From NCBI GenBank assembly GCA_904501955.1, contig CAJGCY010000130.1, positions 1 through 7,248 of the forward strand: 7,248 nucleotides of DNA, in the 5' to 3' direction. Made by a program: the position numbers and the translations under genes. Of the stretch, positions 1 through 5,865 are shown piece by piece (positions within the stretch are counted from its first letter, which is position 1; each line of letters begins with the position of its first letter). The notes below the pieces were generated by a model, which saw nothing but the letters and a program-made list of their open reading frames with translations, was not told where the DNA came from and did not search any database. The stretch is from an uncultured Akkermansia sp. Its GTDB lineage: Bacteria; Verrucomicrobiota; Verrucomicrobiia; Verrucomicrobiales; Akkermansiaceae.

Positions 1-46
1 AAGCATCGCATTCTGTCGGCCTCCACTCTGTCGCTATCGCTCCGTC

Positions 47-186
47 GCTCCGGGCTCGAATATTAGGGGGGGAGCCTACCGGTGGTTTCGTCGCTGCGCG
101 ACTCCACCACCGGCTACTGTCTTTCGCCCCTATCGGGGCTTAAAATTCCGCTTGCTTCGCTCGCCAAATTCCGATTTATCGAGCAA
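47..186 (+). repeat. Composite hairpin intergenic repeat, copy A
   Basis: Non-coding, hairpin-rich repeat, related to two further copies at 5363-5518 (minus) and about 5575-5766 (plus). Shared modules run in the same order. First is GCTCCGGGCTC (47-57), matching the reverse complement of 5508-5518. Next is a long hairpin (79-113) with arms CCGGTGGT/ACCACCGG around an inner GTCGC/GCGAC stem, then a short GCCCC/GGGGC hairpin (126-139). Last comes an end box TTCCGATTTATCGAGCAA (169-186), an exact 18-base inverted match to 5363-5380. The copy ends three bases beyond the stop codon of the DUF486 gene (190-192). Bases 1-46 hold only short TCGCT-type repeats and no gene I can support. The architecture recalls REP/BIME-like elements; no transposase is present and the boundaries are approximate. 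Confidence 0.75.
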
Positions 187-189
187 TTC

Positions 190-558
190 TCAGGGCATCA
201 TGAGCGCCTCTCGGTTCACGAAAAATACGGCGCCGAGGATGCAGAAAAACGCCCACAGGTAATCCCACTTCCACTGCTCGCCCATGAAAAAAATCATGAA
301 GGGGACAAACACCATCAGCGTGATGACCTCTTGCGTGATTTTGAGCTGGGCCAAGCTGAGCCCGGCTTCACGCCCTAAGTGGTTGCCGGGCACCATGAAG
401 CAGTATTCAAAAAACGCCACACCCCAGCTGAGGAAAATGAGTTTCAGCCATGTGGAGGGCATGGTTTCCTGCCCGGGCTTGCGCAGGAAACCATACCAAG
501 CGAAAGTCATCACAACATTGCTGATAATCAGCAACAATACCGTAAGTGCTATCTTCAT
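190..558 (-). CDS. DUF486 / DMT-family small membrane protein
   Basis: Predicted 122-residue inner-membrane protein. Four hydrophobic helices are visible at about residues 3-25, 37-57, 75-93 and 98-115. The motifs TFAWYGFL (18-25), SWGVAFFEYC (44-53) and QLKITQEVIT (71-80) are those I associate with the DUF486 family, distant relatives of small drug/metabolite transporters. Length is close to the family norm of about 110-120 residues. Substrate and function are not established, so transport is only an inference from the fold. The ATG lies 11 bases after the stop codon of the upstream protease gene, so the two are probably cotranscribed from the promoter at 1455-1483. No Shine-Dalgarno sequence precedes the start. 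Repeat copy A begins three bases past the stop codon. Confidence 0.85.
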   Translation of the reverse strand: MKIALTVLLLIISNVVMTFAWYGFLRKPGQETMPSTWLKLIFLSWGVAFFEYCFMVPGNHLGREAGLSLAQLKITQEVITLMVFVPFMIFFMGEQWKWDYLWAFFCILGAVFFVNREALMMP

Positions 559-569
559 GCGCTGCTGCG

Positions 570-1448
570 TCAGAGTGCAAGGTAGAAGTAGCCTGCCGGA
601 TTGTGCGCGGAGGGGAGGTGAATCAGGCGCACGCGGCTGATGACGTCCATGCCCAGCATGGAGCGGTCGTCCTCACTGCAGAACACCGGGGTAACACCTT
701 CCACGCTTACGCCGGGGGCCAATGTCATGGTGGCCGGGGCGCCTACCTTCACCGTCAGCGCAGCTTGCTCATTCACATCACCCACGTTCAGCGCCGTTTC
801 ATGTGCAGCGCCTGCGGGCCATGCGCTCTGGGGCAGGCGTGTCACCGTGGCTCCGGAGTCCAGCAAAATCTCATGCTTGCAGTCACCGCTCTGTACGATG
901 GGGAACAGGCGCCCCGCGGCATCGCGCTCACCGCTCAGCGGTACCAAGCGCAGCTTACCCTCGGGCAAGCCCCAGTGCATCTTACCGTTGGCGATGTCGA
1001 AGGTGAAGGGCATCACCCCCAGCAAGTCCATGCCGAGAATGCCGTCTATCTTCTCCGCCATCATGTTGCGGGCTGCATCCAAACTGAGCGCCATGACAGG
1101 GTGTGAGCGCACGCTGACGTCCGCGAACTTGATGTTGAGCAGGTATACGTCCGGGCGCTCCTTGGCATTGCCACTGAAGTTGATGTTGCGGGTATCCATC
1201 TTCTGCGGGTTCTTCAGCTTGCTCAAGCTCCCGCTGTGCAGCACGGTGTTGGTGGCGCCGGTGTCCAGCATCATGCGCATGGGTACTCCGTTCATGACAC
1301 AGGTTACAAGCACCTGCCGGCAGCGCGCGTCTTGGCTCATTGTCATGGTGTCCACTGTTGCCGGTTGTACCGCGGCGGTGGGCTCTGCCATGCTGCTGCC
1401 TGCCATCATCCATCCGCATATCAGGGTTATGTATTGTATCAATCTCAT
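570..1448 (-). CDS. Exported two-lobed retropepsin-like aspartic protease
   Basis: Predicted 292-residue protein. A Sec-type signal peptide covers about residues 1-21 (cleavage near SSMA/EP). Two aspartyl-protease half-domains follow. Lobe 1 has the active-site motif LDTGAT (D62) and the partner hydrophobic-Gly signature IDGILGMDLL (134-143). Lobe 2 has LDSGAT (D197) and SMLGMDVI (263-270). Single-lobed retropepsin-like proteins dimerise to bring two Asp residues together; here both are in one chain, so an intramolecular active site is likely, resembling a primitive pepsin layout. The location is probably periplasmic or surface; the substrate is unknown. The start is supported by the signal peptide and by a promoter whose predicted transcription start falls on the ATG. 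It heads an operon with the DUF486 gene. Catalysis is inferred from motifs only. Confidence 0.85.
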   Translation of the reverse strand: MRLIQYITLICGWMMAGSSMAEPTAAVQPATVDTMTMSQDARCRQVLVTCVMNGVPMRMMLDTGATNTVLHSGSLSKLKNPQKMDTRNINFSGNAKERPDVYLLNIKFADVSVRSHPVMALSLDAARNMMAEKIDGILGMDLLGVMPFTFDIANGKMHWGLPEGKLRLVPLSGERDAAGRLFPIVQSGDCKHEILLDSGATVTRLPQSAWPAGAAHETALNVGDVNEQAALTVKVGAPATMTLAPGVSVEGVTPVFCSEDDRSMLGMDVISRVRLIHLPSAHNPAGYFYLAL

Positions 1449-1454
1449 GCCCGT

Positions 1455-1483
1455 ATTCTATCCCCTTTCCCTCGCTTCGTCAA
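1455..1483 (-). promoter_or_regulatory. Sigma-70-type promoter of the protease operon
   Basis: On the minus strand a -35 box TTGACG (1478-1483) and a -10 box TAGAAT (1455-1460) are separated by exactly 17 bases. Only six bases separate the -10 box from the ATG at 1448. The expected transcription start, about seven bases past the -10, therefore falls on or next to the start codon, which implies a leaderless message. Confidence 0.7.
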
Positions 1484-1523
1484 TGCATTTTGCTGAAAAA
1501 TCCGTTTTTGACGCCTTTTGGGC

Positions 1524-1552
1524 TTGCATGATTTATTTAACTAAGGTAAAAT
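1524..1552 (+). promoter_or_regulatory. Sigma-70-type promoter of the barrel gene
   Basis: TTGCAT (1524-1529) and TAAAAT (1547-1552) are 17 bases apart. The -10 box ends eight bases before the ATG at 1561, predicting a leader of about 0-2 bases. Both hexamers and the spacing are identical to those upstream of tRNA-Thr at 2639-2667. A weaker alternative would use TTGACG (1508-1513) with a poor -10 near 1531-1536, giving a longer leader. Confidence 0.65.
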
Positions 1553-1560
1553 ACCCGCGT

Positions 1561-2541
1561 ATGAAAAAAAGTTTTCTCACACTGCTTGCGCTGAGCATTC
1601 CTGCCATGGCAACGGAGGCTCCGCCCGCCATCCCCGATGGTCCCGTAACATATGATTCTGTGAGTTATCAGGATCCTATGGCCGGTGCAGATTATGTGTT
1701 TGATGAGCCGTCCACTCCCATGGCTGCTGCTCCTGCACCGATTACAGCTTCCTCTTCCTCTGAGTCGAAGGGGTACATCAACATCAACGCTTTCTCCTCC
1801 AATTACCAAGTGCGCGGTATGGGGGTTACGGATTTCATGAGCTCCAACGGCTATTCCTCTATCGAGGGTAGCATGATAGTCGGCAATCGCAACCTCTTCA
1901 ACAAGGGCGTGTACCAGCGCATCTCCGCTGAGGGTGGCGTCATTTGGGGGGCCGCTTCCGTGCTGGGTGACTGCCCCATGTTCACCGCCAGCTATGCCTT
2001 GGGTAAGGAAATCTTCCCCAACTTCACCGTAGAGCTCGGCTACACCGCTCGCTACGGTGGCTTGGAGGGCGCTATGGCTCGCTTTGAGAACGGTGCCCCG
2101 CACCGCTTCGCTCAGGACCTCAACCTCACCTTGGCTTTCAACGACCGCCAGAAGGGCTTCTTCGGCAGCGCTGTGTGGGGGCTTGGCTTCCAAGGGCTTA
2201 CCGGGCACTACTTTGACTTAGAGCTCGGCTACCGCTTTACGGATGTCATCGGTACCGGTAACTTCGGAGCGGACCTCGAGCTTTCCGCCGGTGTTTCCGC
2301 CTCCTTCGGCTACTGGGGTGCCGGTGTTGAAGGTGTGGATGCATACCGCCTGAAGGCTGCTCTCCCCCTGTACACTGCCAGTGGTACCATGGGGCGTGAC
2401 GCCAAGTTCCAGGTTGCTCCGTGGGTACAGATGAGCACCTCCGGCAGCAATGATTCCAAGATTGACCGCACCGCCGGCGGCACCGGCGTGGTGGATCACT
2501 TCCAGTTCACTGTGGGCTTGGACGTAGGCTGGCGCTTCTGA
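1561..2541 (+). CDS. Predicted outer-membrane beta-barrel protein
   Basis: Predicted 326-residue exported protein of unknown specific function. A signal peptide spans about residues 1-17 (MKKSFLTLLALSIPAMA, then TEAPP). A Pro/Ala/Ser-rich linker runs to about residue 69. From GYININAF (71-78) onward the sequence is a series of alternating amphipathic strands rich in Gly, Tyr and Phe, such as FTVELGYTARYGG and FDLELGYRF, ending in the strand FTVGLDVGWRF. A C-terminal aromatic residue is the usual signature recognised by the BAM assembly machinery. I do not recognise a named porin family. The frame stays open upstream to 640, but that extension is antisense to the protease gene; ATG 1561 is chosen because the signal peptide begins there and a promoter lies directly upstream. 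No Shine-Dalgarno motif is seen at normal spacing. Confidence 0.8.
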   Translation: MKKSFLTLLALSIPAMATEAPPAIPDGPVTYDSVSYQDPMAGADYVFDEPSTPMAAAPAPITASSSSESKGYININAFSSNYQVRGMGVTDFMSSNGYSSIEGSMIVGNRNLFNKGVYQRISAEGGVIWGAASVLGDCPMFTASYALGKEIFPNFTVELGYTARYGGLEGAMARFENGAPHRFAQDLNLTLAFNDRQKGFFGSAVWGLGFQGLTGHYFDLELGYRFTDVIGTGNFGADLELSAGVSASFGYWGAGVEGVDAYRLKAALPLYTASGTMGRDAKFQVAPWVQMSTSGSNDSKIDRTAGGTGVVDHFQFTVGLDVGWRF

Positions 2542-2564
2542 TACCTGCCCATTCTCCCATTTTC

Positions 2565-2606
2565 GCCCCATGGCGTTGCTATACGCGACCCCATGGGGCT
2601 TTTTTT
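2565..2606 (+). terminator. Rho-independent terminator of the barrel gene
   Basis: GCCCCATGG (2565-2573) pairs perfectly with CCATGGGGC (2591-2599), and seven T residues follow (2600-2606). It lies 24 bases after the barrel stop codon and separates that gene from the tRNA promoter. Confidence 0.9.
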
Positions 2607-2638
2607 ACGCTTCTTTTACCCTTTTATCAAAAAAAGGC

Positions 2639-2667
2639 TTGCATTGCCACTTCTTTTACTGTAAAAT
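2639..2667 (+). promoter_or_regulatory. Promoter of tRNA-Thr
   Basis: TTGCAT (2639-2644), a 17-base spacer and TAAAAT (2662-2667). The predicted start near 2674 leaves a 5' leader of about five bases before the mature tRNA. The boxes and spacing match the barrel-gene promoter exactly. Confidence 0.75.
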
Positions 2668-2678
2668 GCGCCCACCTC

Positions 2679-2750
2679 GCCGGATTAGCTCAGTGGTAGA
2701 GCACCCGATTTGTAATCGGACGGTCGTCAGTTCGACCCTGACATCCGGCT
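2679..2750 (+). tRNA. tRNA-Thr (anticodon UGU)
   Basis: Complete 72-base cloverleaf. The acceptor stem GCCGGAT (2679-2685) pairs with ATCCGGC (2743-2749), with discriminator T at 2750. The D stem is GCTC/GAGC. The anticodon loop TTTGTAA (2709-2715) gives anticodon TGT (2711-2713), reading ACA and related Thr codons. The T stem GTCAG/CTGAC encloses the standard TTCGACC loop. The 3' CCA is not encoded and must be added after transcription. The outermost anticodon-stem pair (C2704 with A2720, positions 27-43) is a mismatch. A dedicated promoter lies upstream and a terminator follows within about ten bases, so it is a single-gene unit. Confidence 0.95.
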
Positions 2751-2759
2751 CTGGTTCAT

Positions 2760-2809
2760 AAGCCGCGCAACCTCTGCTTCTTAGGGCATGTTACGCGGCT
2801 TTTCCTTTT
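2760..2809 (+). terminator. Terminator of tRNA-Thr
   Basis: AAGCCGCG (2760-2767) pairs with CGCGGCTT (2794-2801). The stem can be extended past one C/A mismatch by AAC/GTT. A T-rich tail, TTTTCCTTTT, follows (2800-2809). Confidence 0.8.
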
Positions 2810-2855
2810 CGCTCGGTTTAAGTTTTCAGTTCAACTAGCGGCATCAACCATAAAC

Positions 2856-2904
2856 TTTAACGGAATCTTTCCTTGGTTCTGTCGATAACCATTGGCGCGT
2901 TAAA
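2856..2904. other. Nested inverted repeat upstream of the leuA promoter
   Basis: TTTAACG (2856-2862) is complementary to CGTTAAA (2898-2904), and inside it TGGTT (2874-2878) pairs with AACCA (2887-2891). It lies about 100 bases upstream of the predicted leuA transcription start, so it would not be in the leuA message. It may be an operator, a remnant, or chance. The rest of 2810-2967 shows no gene or other signal that I can support. Confidence 0.25.
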
Positions 2905-2967
2905 ACGGAGTTCGGTGGTTGCTGAGGCGGTAAATGTTTTGATTTTGTCATGCAAAGAGCAAATAGC

Positions 2968-2996
2968 TTGAAATCCCGTGTATCATGGTGTAGAAT
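2968..2996 (+). promoter_or_regulatory. Promoter of the leuA-pth pair
   Basis: TTGAAA (2968-2973), 17 bases, TAGAAT (2991-2996). The predicted start near 3003 gives a leader of about 26 bases before the ATG at 3029. That is too short for a leucine-codon leader peptide with attenuator or for a T-box, so regulation, if any, should act at initiation or through allosteric feedback on the enzyme. Confidence 0.75.
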
Positions 2997-3028
2997 GCAG
3001 GAACTTAACAACCACATTTATTTAAGCA

Positions 3029-4582
3029 ATGAGCGACAAAGTGAAATTCTTCGACACCACGCTGCGCGATGGTGAGCAATGCCCCGGAGCTTCCATGAAT
3101 CTCCGCCAGAAGCTGGAGGTAGCCCGTCAGCTCGAGAAGCTAGGTGTGGATGTGATTGAGGCAGGGTTCCCCTGCATCTCAGACGGTGACTTTGAGGCGG
3201 TGTACACCATTGCGAAGACGGTGAAGACCTGCCGCATTGCGGGGCTTGCCCGTTGCGTGGAGAACGACATTCGCAAGGCTGCGGCCGCCGTGGCACCTGC
3301 GGGCGACCGCGGTCGCATTCACGTGTTCTTGGCAACGAGCCCGCTGCACCGTGAGTTCAAGCTCAAGAAGAGCAAAGAGGAGATTTTGCAGATGGCTGTG
3401 GAGGGCGTGAAGCTTGCCAAGAGCTTGGTGGATGATGTGGAGTTCTCCGCGGAGGACGCCAGCCGCACCGAGCATGACTACTTGGCTCAGGTGGTGGAGG
3501 CGGTGATTGCCGCCGGCGCTACCACGGTGAACATCCCTGATACGGTGGGCTTCACCACACCCACGGAGTACTACACCATCATCAAGTACCTCAAGGACAA
3601 TGTGAAGAATATTGATGATGCCGTGATTTCCGTGCACTGCCACAACGACATCGGTATGGCCGTGGCCAACTCTTTGGCTGCTGTGCAGGCCGGTGCTCGC
3701 CAGGTGGAGGGTACCATCAACGGCATCGGCGAGCGCGCCGGTAACACCGCTATTGAGGAGTGCGCCATGGCGCTCTCCACCCGCCCGGAGGCCTTCGGCT
3801 TTGCTGCCGGTGAGAAACCGCATAACCTCAATACGCGCGAGATTGTGAAGACCAGCCGCGTGGTGTCACGCATGAGCGGTATGGTGGTGCAGCGCTCCAA
3901 GGCCATCGTGGGTGAGAACGCCTTTGCCCACAGCTCCGGTATTCACCAGCACGGCATTCTTGCCAAGCGCGAGACTTACGAGATTATCGACCCTGTGGAG
4001 GTAGGCTGGGGTGAGACGGAGCTGCCGCTCACCAAGCACTCCGGTCGCGCTGCGGTGAAAGCCCGTTTGGAGAAACTGGGCCACACGCTTTCCAATGATG
4101 AGCTCACCCACGTGTTCGAGCGTTTCAAGAAGGTGGGTGACAGCAAGAAGTTCGTGTATGATGATGACCTCTCCTCCCTGGTGGACGACTCACTGGATAC
4201 CTCCAACGGCGTCTGGCAGCTCAAGAGCATTCAGTTCATTGCCGGCTCTGCGGCGCTGCCCACCGCCACGGTAACGCTGGTGAAGGATGACGAGGAGTAC
4301 ACGGATTGCGCCATCGGTAACGGCCCGGTGAATGCCTGCTTCAAGGCGATTGACCGCATTACCTCTGCCCAAGGTGAGCTGGTGGACTACAACGTGCGCG
4401 CAACCTCCATCGGCCAAGATGCCCTCGGTGAGGTGAGCGTGAAGGTGCAGTTCGGTGACTGTGCGCAGGGCTCTAAGCCCATCTCCGGCAAGGGTGCTGC
4501 TACGGACGTTATCGAGGCGTCCGCCCGCGCTTACCTGAATGCCGTGAATCGCAACATTACCTTTGCTCAGCTCGGTATTTGA
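3029..4582 (+). CDS. leuA: 2-isopropylmalate synthase
   Basis: Catalyses the first committed step of leucine synthesis in the cytoplasm: acetyl-CoA plus 2-oxoisovalerate gives 2-isopropylmalate and CoA. It has 517 residues, close to E. coli LeuA (523). The N-terminal TIM barrel begins with DTTLRDGEQ (9-17; metal ligand D9, R13 of the RDGEQ motif). It continues with the metal-binding HCH of SVHCHNDIG (H203, H205) and GTINGIGERAGN (228-239; N239). A linker segment has HSSGIHQHG (301-309). The C-terminal leucine-binding regulatory domain, about 395-510, includes GNGPVNA (430-436), so feedback inhibition by leucine is expected. The short N-terminus before DTTLRDGEQ supports this start. His replaces the Asp usually seen in HQDG. 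It sits 15 bases upstream of pth. Identification is very secure. Confidence 0.97.
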   Translation: MSDKVKFFDTTLRDGEQCPGASMNLRQKLEVARQLEKLGVDVIEAGFPCISDGDFEAVYTIAKTVKTCRIAGLARCVENDIRKAAAAVAPAGDRGRIHVFLATSPLHREFKLKKSKEEILQMAVEGVKLAKSLVDDVEFSAEDASRTEHDYLAQVVEAVIAAGATTVNIPDTVGFTTPTEYYTIIKYLKDNVKNIDDAVISVHCHNDIGMAVANSLAAVQAGARQVEGTINGIGERAGNTAIEECAMALSTRPEAFGFAAGEKPHNLNTREIVKTSRVVSRMSGMVVQRSKAIVGENAFAHSSGIHQHGILAKRETYEIIDPVEVGWGETELPLTKHSGRAAVKARLEKLGHTLSNDELTHVFERFKKVGDSKKFVYDDDLSSLVDDSLDTSNGVWQLKSIQFIAGSAALPTATVTLVKDDEEYTDCAIGNGPVNACFKAIDRITSAQGELVDYNVRATSIGQDALGEVSVKVQFGDCAQGSKPISGKGAATDVIEASARAYLNAVNRNITFAQLGI

Positions 4583-4597
4583 GCGTGATTTTTTGCC

Positions 4598-5248
4598 ATG
4601 AAGCCCATTCGCATCATCGTAGGTCTCGGTAACCCCGGCAGAGAATATGCCGAAACGCGCCATAACGTCGGTTTTATGGTGTTGGATCGGCTCGCGGAGC
4701 ACTTCCGCGTGGAGTGGAAGGCGGACAAAGCCCGAAAGGCGGAGCTGGCTGCAGGCCCCGGCGTGCTGTTGGTGAAGCCACAGACCTACATGAACGCCTC
4801 CGGCGAGAGCGTGGGACCGCTGATGCGTTACTTCAAGTTCGACCCGGAGCAGGTGTTCGTCATTTATGATGATATTTCCTTTCCCGTGGGGGCTCTGCGC
4901 CTGCGGGCAGGGGGCTCTGCGGGGGGGCACAATGGCATGAAGTCGCTCATTGCTCATTTGGGTACGGAGAAGTTCCCGCGCTTGCGGGTGGGCATCAGTG
5001 CCCCGGGGCAAAAACAGATGGTGAGCCATGTGCTCGGCAAGTTTGCGCCGGATGAGCGCCCCTTGCTTGAGGAGGCCTTGCTGAAATCCACCGCTGCTGC
5101 GTTGATGGCGCTGAAGGATGGTTTTGATGCCGCTGCAAATCAGTTCAACATCCGCAAGGAGAAGAAGAAAAAGGAGAAACCCGCGCCCCCGCCCACGGAG
5201 GAGCAGACCGCGGAAAACACGCCGCCTCCTGCAGAACCTGCCCCCTGA
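4598..5248 (+). CDS. pth: Peptidyl-tRNA hydrolase
   Basis: Cytoplasmic esterase that frees peptides from peptidyl-tRNA dropped by ribosomes, recycling the tRNA. The bacterial Pth fold signature is intact: VGLGNPGREYAETRHNVGF (8-26) with N12 and catalytic H22, PQTYMNASG (61-69) with N66, YDD (90-92) with D91 equivalent to E. coli D93, and GSAGGHNG (106-113) with N112. The catalytic domain ends near residue 186, typical of the family. A 30-residue tail then follows: a Lys/Glu stretch (KEKKKKEK) and a Pro/Glu/Thr-rich segment to residue 216. The tail is unusual for Pth and probably disordered. The gene starts 15 bases after leuA without a Shine-Dalgarno motif and is probably cotranscribed with it. 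Confidence 0.96.
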   Translation: MKPIRIIVGLGNPGREYAETRHNVGFMVLDRLAEHFRVEWKADKARKAELAAGPGVLLVKPQTYMNASGESVGPLMRYFKFDPEQVFVIYDDISFPVGALRLRAGGSAGGHNGMKSLIAHLGTEKFPRLRVGISAPGQKQMVSHVLGKFAPDERPLLEEALLKSTAAALMALKDGFDAAANQFNIRKEKKKKEKPAPPPTEEQTAENTPPPAEPAP

Positions 5249-5270
5249 GCAGCCTTGCCGGTAGTTTTTG

Positions 5271-5301
5271 AAGGCCATTCCCCGCCGCGGGGAGTGGCCT
5301 T
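5271..5301 (+). terminator. Hairpin closing the leuA-pth unit
   Basis: Uninterrupted 14-bp stem: 5271-5284 pairs with 5288-5301 (one T/G wobble) around a three-base loop, 22 bases after the pth stop codon. The downstream tract, CTGTGCTTTC, is only weakly T-rich. It may therefore be an imperfect intrinsic terminator or mainly an mRNA 3'-end stabiliser. Confidence 0.65.
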
Positions 5302-5362
5302 CTGTGCTTTCATTCATCGTTGATAGGGGCTGTTTTGTTTACGGTTCGCTCCGTCGTTTGTG

Positions 5363-5518
5363 TTGCTCGATAAATCGGAAGTTGAAAATCAGATTGCGAG
5401 CCGTAGGCGAAGCCGAATTCGGAGCCCCGGCAGGGGCGCTATAAAATAGAGCCCGGCGGTGGAGCGGCGAAGCCGCGGAACCCCGGGTAGCGTAAAAAAA
5501 GAAAATTGAGCCCGGAGC
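5363..5518 (-). repeat. Composite hairpin intergenic repeat, copy B
   Basis: Reverse-oriented copy of the repeat seen at 47-186. Its outer end box TTGCTCGATAAATCGGAA (5363-5380) is the exact reverse complement of the copy A end box, and its inner box GAGCCCGGAGC (5508-5518) matches copy A at 47-57. In between are a GGAGCCCC/GGGGCGC-type hairpin, an AT-rich ATAAAATAGA segment and a GGAGCGGCGAAGCCGC hairpin. Bases 5441-5465 are a perfect 25-base inverted match to copy C at 5659-5683. Short open frames across it are repeat artefacts. Bases 5302-5362 show nothing I can identify. Confidence 0.8.
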
Positions 5519-5553
5519 TCCGAGCCGTTGTGGGCGCGTGTTTTTGGTGTTTG

Positions 5554-5574
5554 CGGCATTTTGAAACAATGCCG
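5554..5574. other. Central hairpin between repeat copies B and C
   Basis: CGGCATT (5554-5560) pairs with AATGCCG (5568-5574) around a seven-base TTGAAAC loop. It sits almost exactly at the symmetry centre (about 5562-5567) of the large B/C inverted repeat, so the complete structure could extrude as one branched cruciform. Confidence 0.55.
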
Positions 5575-5766
5575 AATTCCGAGCCACGCTTTATGCCACC
5601 CCTCCGGGGTTCGCATTTGTTTTTTTGGGTCGGTTCCCGGGGTTCCGCCCCTTACGGGGCTCCACCGCCGGGCTCTATTTTATGGCGCCCCTCCGGGGCT
5701 CAAATTTAGGCTCGCTGATGCTCGCAAAATTGCCCCACCATCACCCCTTCAACTTCCGATTTATCG
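5575..5766 (+). repeat. Composite hairpin intergenic repeat, copy C
   Basis: Plus-oriented copy of the same family. It contains CCCCTCCGGGG, a GGTTCCGCCCCTTACGGGGC hairpin, the 25-base block shared with copy B (5659-5683), a GCGCCCCTCCGGGGC hairpin and the outer box TTCAACTTCCGATTTATCG (5748-5766). That box is a 19-base perfect inverted match to 5368-5386 of copy B. With copy B it fills the space between two converging transcription units (pth and the repeat-protein gene). Its inner boundary is approximate. No gene is supported within it. Confidence 0.75.
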
Positions 5767-5805
5767 CGCTGTTTGTATTCAACAGGAAACTTGAATTACA
5801 CGCCC

Positions 5806-5838
5806 AAAAAAAGGAGGCACCGACTTGCGGTGCCTCCT
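5806..5838 (-). terminator. Rho-independent terminator of the repeat-protein gene
   Basis: Perfect 11-bp stem: AGGAGGCACCG (5812-5822) with CGGTGCCTCCT (5828-5838) and a five-base loop. Read on the minus strand, a run of seven T residues follows (complement of the A run at 5806-5812). It lies 27 bases beyond the stop codon of the minus-strand gene ending at 5866. Confidence 0.92.
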
Positions 5839-5865
5839 CATAGGAATCATTTGCTTAGCTCAGGC

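Noticed and set aside
82..378. Plus-strand 98-codon frame
   Set aside because: It starts in repeat copy A and runs antisense into the DUF486 gene; its product has no recognisable domain.
640..1560. Plus-strand frame extending the barrel gene upstream by 307 codons
   Set aside because: It is antisense to the protease gene, which has a signal peptide and two active-site motifs. The barrel's own signal peptide and promoter fix its start at 1561.
2570..2761. Plus-strand 63-codon frame
   Set aside because: It overlaps the terminator, the tRNA promoter and the whole tRNA-Thr gene.
2997..3028. Leucine attenuator, leader peptide or T-box before leuA
   Set aside because: The predicted leader is only about 26 bases, with no short Leu-rich frame and no hairpin with a T run.
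4190..5317. Minus-strand 375-codon frame across pth and the leuA 3' end
   Set aside because: It is antisense to two secure housekeeping genes and its His/Arg/Gly-rich translation is typical of an antisense shadow in GC-rich DNA.
5363..5766. Insertion sequence with terminal inverted repeats
   Set aside because: There is no transposase frame, no clear target-site duplication at the ends, and the whole length is hairpin-rich repeat, so I call it a repeat pair rather than an IS.
5339..5843. Several 67-88-codon frames in the intergenic region
   Set aside because: They lie in the hairpin repeats on both strands, have Gly/Pro/Arg-rich artefact translations, and lack promoters or conserved motifs.
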